Positions 59,437 through 64,000 of a stretch of DNA of 64,000 nucleotides are shown here, in pieces. This DNA is from Cucumis sativus (taxonomy: Eukaryota; Streptophyta; Magnoliopsida; Cucurbitales; Cucurbitaceae): positions 2,356,001 through 2,420,000 of the forward strand of contig NC_026659.2 of the NCBI RefSeq assembly GCF_000004075.3, read 5' to 3'. How positions within the stretch are numbered: the stretch's first letter is position 1; each line of letters opens with the position of its first letter. Below the pieces are notes generated by a model. The model was not told where the DNA came from. It saw only the letters and a list, made by a program, of their open reading frames with translations, and did no database searches. The translations under genes were made by a program, and so were the position numbers.

Positions 59437-60964
59437 TTAAGGTGACAATGCGGCGGCGGTTACGGCGGACGCGGTGGCGGTGGCGGTGGCGGTGGCGGTG
59501 GCGGTCGCGGCGTTATACCTGCACAACACCTTGCATTTAACTACACTGCCGTAAACATAGAAACCAGGGGCAATCATTATTCTGACCAACGACGGTATCA
59601 GCTTTCTTGCCTTGTCCCCGCCCATGTCCTCCATGTAAACGGAATCGAAATCGGCTTCTTTCTCCACTCTGAAAATCGGTAGATTTGGATGGACGGAGTT
59701 CGCCAGCAGGTGCAGAAGCCACACGCTCTTCGACGCGCTGAAGAACGCCTGCAGCAGTGGCTCCGGCCAGGCTCTGTTCCATCCCAGCATCGCCACGATC
59801 TCGCTCATTTTCCGGTCGCAAAACCGGCTGAAATCCTCGCTGAAATGCTTTGTGCCTTTGCTTAGAACCTCCTCCCAGGTTAATTCATGGAGAAAATTGA
59901 AACATTCGAAATTTGCTTCGCATCTTTCGATTGGATTTAGAACTTGAGTCGATGCGTTCTTTTGAAACCCAATTGATTCGAAATCCTCGAAGAAAGCTTG
60001 GTTAAGTAGAGCTTCAAGGTAGAAAAGCATGCTTCTGGGGTTTTTGGAGAACGAGGTTTTGATATCGTAAGGTTGAAGAAGAACGGAAATTCGTTCGTAT
60101 ACTTTGGCTCCGACGTGACGGAGTTGCAGAGTGAGTGAACGACTAAGAAGACGAATCGAAGATCGAGACTCCGATACTGAAACTAAGAAATGTTCTATTA
60201 CTTGCTTCTGATTACTCTGTTGAAAACTCTGAATTTGATTATACTTCCCAATTTGGCAAGGCGAATTACCGCTACATTCTTCGATCCCGGATTTCAAACT
60301 ATGGCAATACGTCTCGAGTTTGTCCAGTTTCTTCTCCAGTTCAGCCATGGCGTATTTTAATCTAGAAGCTTCCATAACAGCCTCATCTCTCTTCCTTGTC
60401 GCCTGAACTAGCTTCTGCGACAACTCCGTCACGGCAGCTCTCCATTGCTCCTCTCGAGCCGTTAGAGCCGAAGATTCATTAATCGATTTCGGACTCTTAC
60501 GCGTTAACGAAGAAATTAGCGATTTGAAAATACCATTCGGACTCGCCATGGAAAAATACGTTTGTTTATTAACACCATTGTTGTTATCCAAGGGAACGAC
60601 AGAGATCTTCTCCCGCGCGTGAGGACGACACCGGTTACACGACACCGGGCCATCAGAACTGGAGACGGAATCAGACTCGGACTCAGACCGTTTCTTAATC
60701 GTCTGTGATTTCCCATTCTTGTTCCGATTCAAGGGCGTCGGGTAATGCTTCGGACTAGTTCCCCGGTCCGTACATCCACCGGCGGCGGTGGCTGAGGTAT
60801 CCTCCCGCTCTTCTCTGTCGCATTCTTGAATCTGAAATGAAATTCATCAAATGGGGGAGGGAAAAAAAAACATGGGAAATTGTAGAAAAAGTGGTGGAGA
60901 AGAGATCACTCACCGGCGTGAAATGGGAAGAAGAAATGAAGGAAGTGGGTGAAGGAGCAGCCAT
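59437..60964 (-). CDS. DUF641 / IRK-interacting-protein family member (At1g12330-like)
   Basis: Two exons (minus strand), 60964-60914 and 60831-59437, give 481 aa starting MAAPSPTSFISSSHFTP|IQECDREE. An ORF-only reading would miss exon 1; the 82-bp intron is GTGAGT...TTTCAG. Residues about 60-130 are Ser/Lys-rich. A coiled coil follows (about 143-205; EEQWRAAVTELSQKLVQATR, then RLKYAMAELEKKLDKLETY). The conserved C-terminal region includes FCDRKMSEIVAMLGWNRAWP, LLQAFFSASKSVWLLHLLA and SLVRIMIAPGFYVYGSVVKC. This is the GIL1/IRKI/DUF641 family; IRKI binds the receptor kinase IRK and GIL1 acts in gravitropism and phytochrome signalling. Which role this copy has is unknown. The tail is an odd (Ala-Thr)n run from a hexanucleotide repeat. 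Confidence 0.9.
59473..59505. repeat. (GGTGGC)n hexanucleotide repeat in the DUF641 gene
   Basis: About five and a half GGTGGC units on the + strand read on the coding strand as GCCACC, encoding alternating Ala-Thr in the last 25 residues of the protein. It keeps the frame, so length variants would add or remove Ala-Thr pairs. Confidence 0.95.
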
Positions 60965-63900
60965 GGCGGAAATGAGAAAAGGGAGAGGCAGAGCCACATC
61001 CAGTTTGTTGGTTTGTTGGTTTGTTGGGAGGAAGAGGTACGTGGGAGAGAAAGAGGGAATTAATGGCGATTGAAGCAATCTTTATCGTTGGGTTTCATTT
61101 TCTTAGGTAGCAGTTTCGTCGTGTTGTAATGATGAATTTGGATTCAGAGCTGTGGTCAGCGAAAAGATTAAAAACAAAACGGTCTGAATTCCTTTTTCTA
61201 AAAAAGAAATTCTTGAGGGGTGAAGAAGAAGAAGAAGAAGAAGAGGGGAAACTAATGAGTAATGAGACTCGTTCCTATGGGAACCTAATTTAGCTTCCAT
61301 TCCCAATAAACCTATTTAATTGGAAATTCGATAAATAAATTTATTTTTAAAACAACTATTTTAATTAATTACCAGCACTCACTTCCTCACTTCACAACCT
61401 TTCTTTCATTAAATCCAACCGCTCTCCCCCCCACAACAACTTTCAAATCTCTGCACACTTATTATTAAGTTCAACCTCACCTTTGGATCATCTAATCTAA
61501 CATACTATCATTTCAGTTGAAAACAGGAATATTATTTAAGACTTCAAATATTATTTATATTCAATTTTATAAACTATAATACTTGCTTCTATACATTCAT
61601 TTAAATTTCAAATACCAAATACATAGAATTTTAAATTATAATTCTTTAAGCATCATCAACGATAAAAGAAAAAGAAATGTAAAAAGAACAAACAATAACT
61701 CCAAAACAAATAGTTCAAACCCCTCTTTTTTTTTTTCTTTTTTTTTTTTGTTTCCTAGAGGTAATGAATCCAAACATTGTTTCTCTTTTTTTGGATAAAT
61801 GCAATGAGTCCAAACTTTAAGGCACCAATTGTCCCAAGATTAATTAATCATATACTTCTCAAAAGCTCTAAACAAACAGATTCTATATTAGGCCCTATTC
61901 TATATATATGTGTGTGTTATTATTTTGTTCCAATAATAATTATTTATATACATATATTGAGGGCTGATACAAATAGATTCTATTTAGGCAGCTTCCGCTA
62001 CAGATTAGATGCCCCCAATGCCTAAATTTATGAATGTGACTTTACTTTTCTAATTCCAATATTAATTAAAGTTCAAATTTAATCAAACCAATAGTTATTT
62101 TAGAAACAATAATCATAAATGTATTTCTGTGATTATAATTTATTAATCTAACCAATTGACTCTTTTTCTTTCTTTCTAAATTATGTTTTTTCAAAAAAAA
62201 AATTGTTAACAACATTTTAGCTCAATCATAAATTATACATTTTATAATTTGTCTAATTTTGTTGTATTAAAAAATTGTTGTTTGGATTCTTTTCCATTTA
62301 AAATTAACTTAAACAACATTCAAAACTTAAAAAGAAAAAGAGAAAAAAAGAAGGTTGAATTTGAAATATATTGATTAGGGATATTTAGATTGAATATTGT
62401 TTAGGGTAAAAAAAGGAAAAGAGAATAGGAGGAGGTTGGAAGGAAATAAATGAAGGGGATGGTGGTGGAAGGAGGATGGTGGAGAAGCGAGTTAAATGAA
62501 AATGGAATGGGAAGGAAAGCATTTAATGATGAGAGTGTAGGCTTAGGCTTATGTGGTTGTTGTCAACATTTAACTCTCACATCCAATCCTTCCCTTCTCC
62601 ACCTGTCCTCATTTATTACTCTTTTTTTCCCCTCCCTCTCTCTCTCATTTCATTCTCCAAAAATTATTTAATGAGGACATGATCAGAAAGAAATTTCAAA
62701 GTAGGTTGGTTAAGTTCATAATAATAACAGTAACAGCCTACTTAGATCATCATTATTACATACAAAATTCGAGGTATTTATTTCTAAGGATTATCCATTA
62801 CATGGTAAATTCATCCAATGATTTCTATTGTTTTTGCTTTTACTGGATCGTGGATAATGAAATTACAATCTTACGAACAACAAAATAAACAATCAGTTTT
62901 AATACAATTTTTATGATTATTTAGAAAGAAAATTACGATACCCATCAAGAGGTTAAGTCCTATTTCTTAGAACGGAGAGGTGAAGGTTTGATGTATCACT
63001 CTTAATTTATGGTTGCATCTAAACAAATCACCAATACCGAAACCATTTTTAATTAATACAACTTCTCATTATTTAGAAAGTAATTATTTAATTTGTGCCA
63101 AAAGACTTTTTTTTTTATATTTTCTTTTACTCTTTCCAATATATGAGTTAGGGTTTATATTTATTTCTGGATGGTTGATCTTAAAAAGGGAAATTACAAA
63201 ACTAGTAATATAAAATATGTGTGTGTTATAGTTTGAAATGAATTTATATTTTGTGGCTTATTAAAAAAAAAAAAAAGACCATGTCAGCTTACTCAGTTTA
63301 AACAACAATTTTAGTAGTTTTGTCAATCAAATATGGCATAGAGATTTGAACTATAAAACTTATAGATACTAACATATCTATGTGTCAATTGAAATATGTT
63401 TGTTTGAGTCGTTTCAACTTAAAAATTAAAGTTTAATAATGTGACATATGTTCTAAAACTTTGTTGATTGAATCAACAACTTTCAACTTTAATAGATAAA
63501 TAATTATTGTTAATTTATAAATATATTTATTTAAGTTAGTTAAAAATCTAACTGTAAAAGCTACATAAATATATATAACAGTACAATAGTACAATAATTA
63601 TTAGGTAGTTTTTCTAAATAAACAAAAAGAAGGATAAGTAATGGCTCAAACACTTAACTTCAGTATTTATTTGCAAAGTTACATCAATCTTTAACTTAAT
63701 TCGTTTATAAAAGATGTCTAAACCTATAAACATTTGAGTGTCAATAAACTAATTAGGCCAACTCATGATAGTTACTAATAGATTAATTTAAAACAACTAG
63801 ACAAGGAACAAAATAGTCTTCTTAGAGATTTAAAGTTTGATTTTCCATGTCTAGCAAGTTTAGAAAAATGTCAATCCCTACAAAATTATGCCTAGAAACA

Positions 63901-64000
63901 AAATAAAATTAGGCAAAATTTTAAAGATATATCATTGTTAAAAAGTTTCAATCACTCAATTTATTGATTAGATACAAAATTGATTAAAAGAAAAAAAAGA
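60965..64000. other. Intergenic, DUF641 promoter and AT-rich flank
   Basis: The first 350 bp are the probable 5' UTR and promoter of the DUF641 gene, with a ttggtttg triple repeat (about 61003-61026) and an AAG run (about 61220-61243, purine-rich on the + strand). From 61.4 kb to the end I found homopolymers and short frames only. Confidence 0.5.

Overview
This is a nuclear window from a dicot plant, probably a cucurbit. It is AT-rich, its genes have short exons and GT-AG introns, and every confident protein has a close plant match. The cucurbit guess rests on a dispersed repeat built on 'tttgctatatttg' and 'tctatcaatgatagac' words, which I remember as common in Cucumis-type genomes; I could not test it.

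Layout. 0.6-4.2 kb: CLPR2 (-), a non-catalytic plastid Clp protease subunit with nine exons and a LINE relic in intron 3. 5.7-7.4 kb: a cornichon-family cargo receptor (-), four exons. 8.9-10.3 kb: a DUF7054 protein (-), three exons. 12.0-13.7 kb: an intronless PPR protein (-). 14.9 kb: tRNA-Lys(CUU) (+). 15.0-24.6 kb: AT-rich, no gene seen. 24.6-27.7 kb: a 3.1-kb Mutator-like element (MULE) with a perfect 9-bp target duplication, carrying a Ulp1/C48 protease relic and a 178-bp minisatellite. 28.0-30.4 kb: an intronless domesticated hAT-type BED-finger/DUF659 gene (+) whose leader and promoter the MULE split. 30.4-52.1 kb: gene desert. 52.1-55.1 kb: class II CPD photolyase PHR1 (+), nine exons, two introns with GC donors. 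59.4-61.0 kb: a DUF641/IRKI-family protein (-), two exons. 61-64 kb: nothing coding seen.

From memory, CLPR2, cornichon, the hAT-like gene, PHR1 and the DUF641 gene follow the order of Arabidopsis At1g12410, At1g12390, At1g12380, At1g12370 and At1g12330. The DUF7054 and PPR neighbours match At4g22758 and At4g22760. The window would then be an ancestral block in which two Arabidopsis segments interleave. The genes do not form one pathway; they are housekeeping neighbours (plastid proteolysis, ER export, DNA repair, probably organelle RNA processing).

The most notable signals are the MULE insertion 5' of the hAT-like gene, the paired GC-AG introns in PHR1, uORFs in the hAT-like leader, and an apparent excess of CACGTG palindromes in otherwise empty AT-rich DNA. 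No CRISPR array, phage or bacterial-type system is present.
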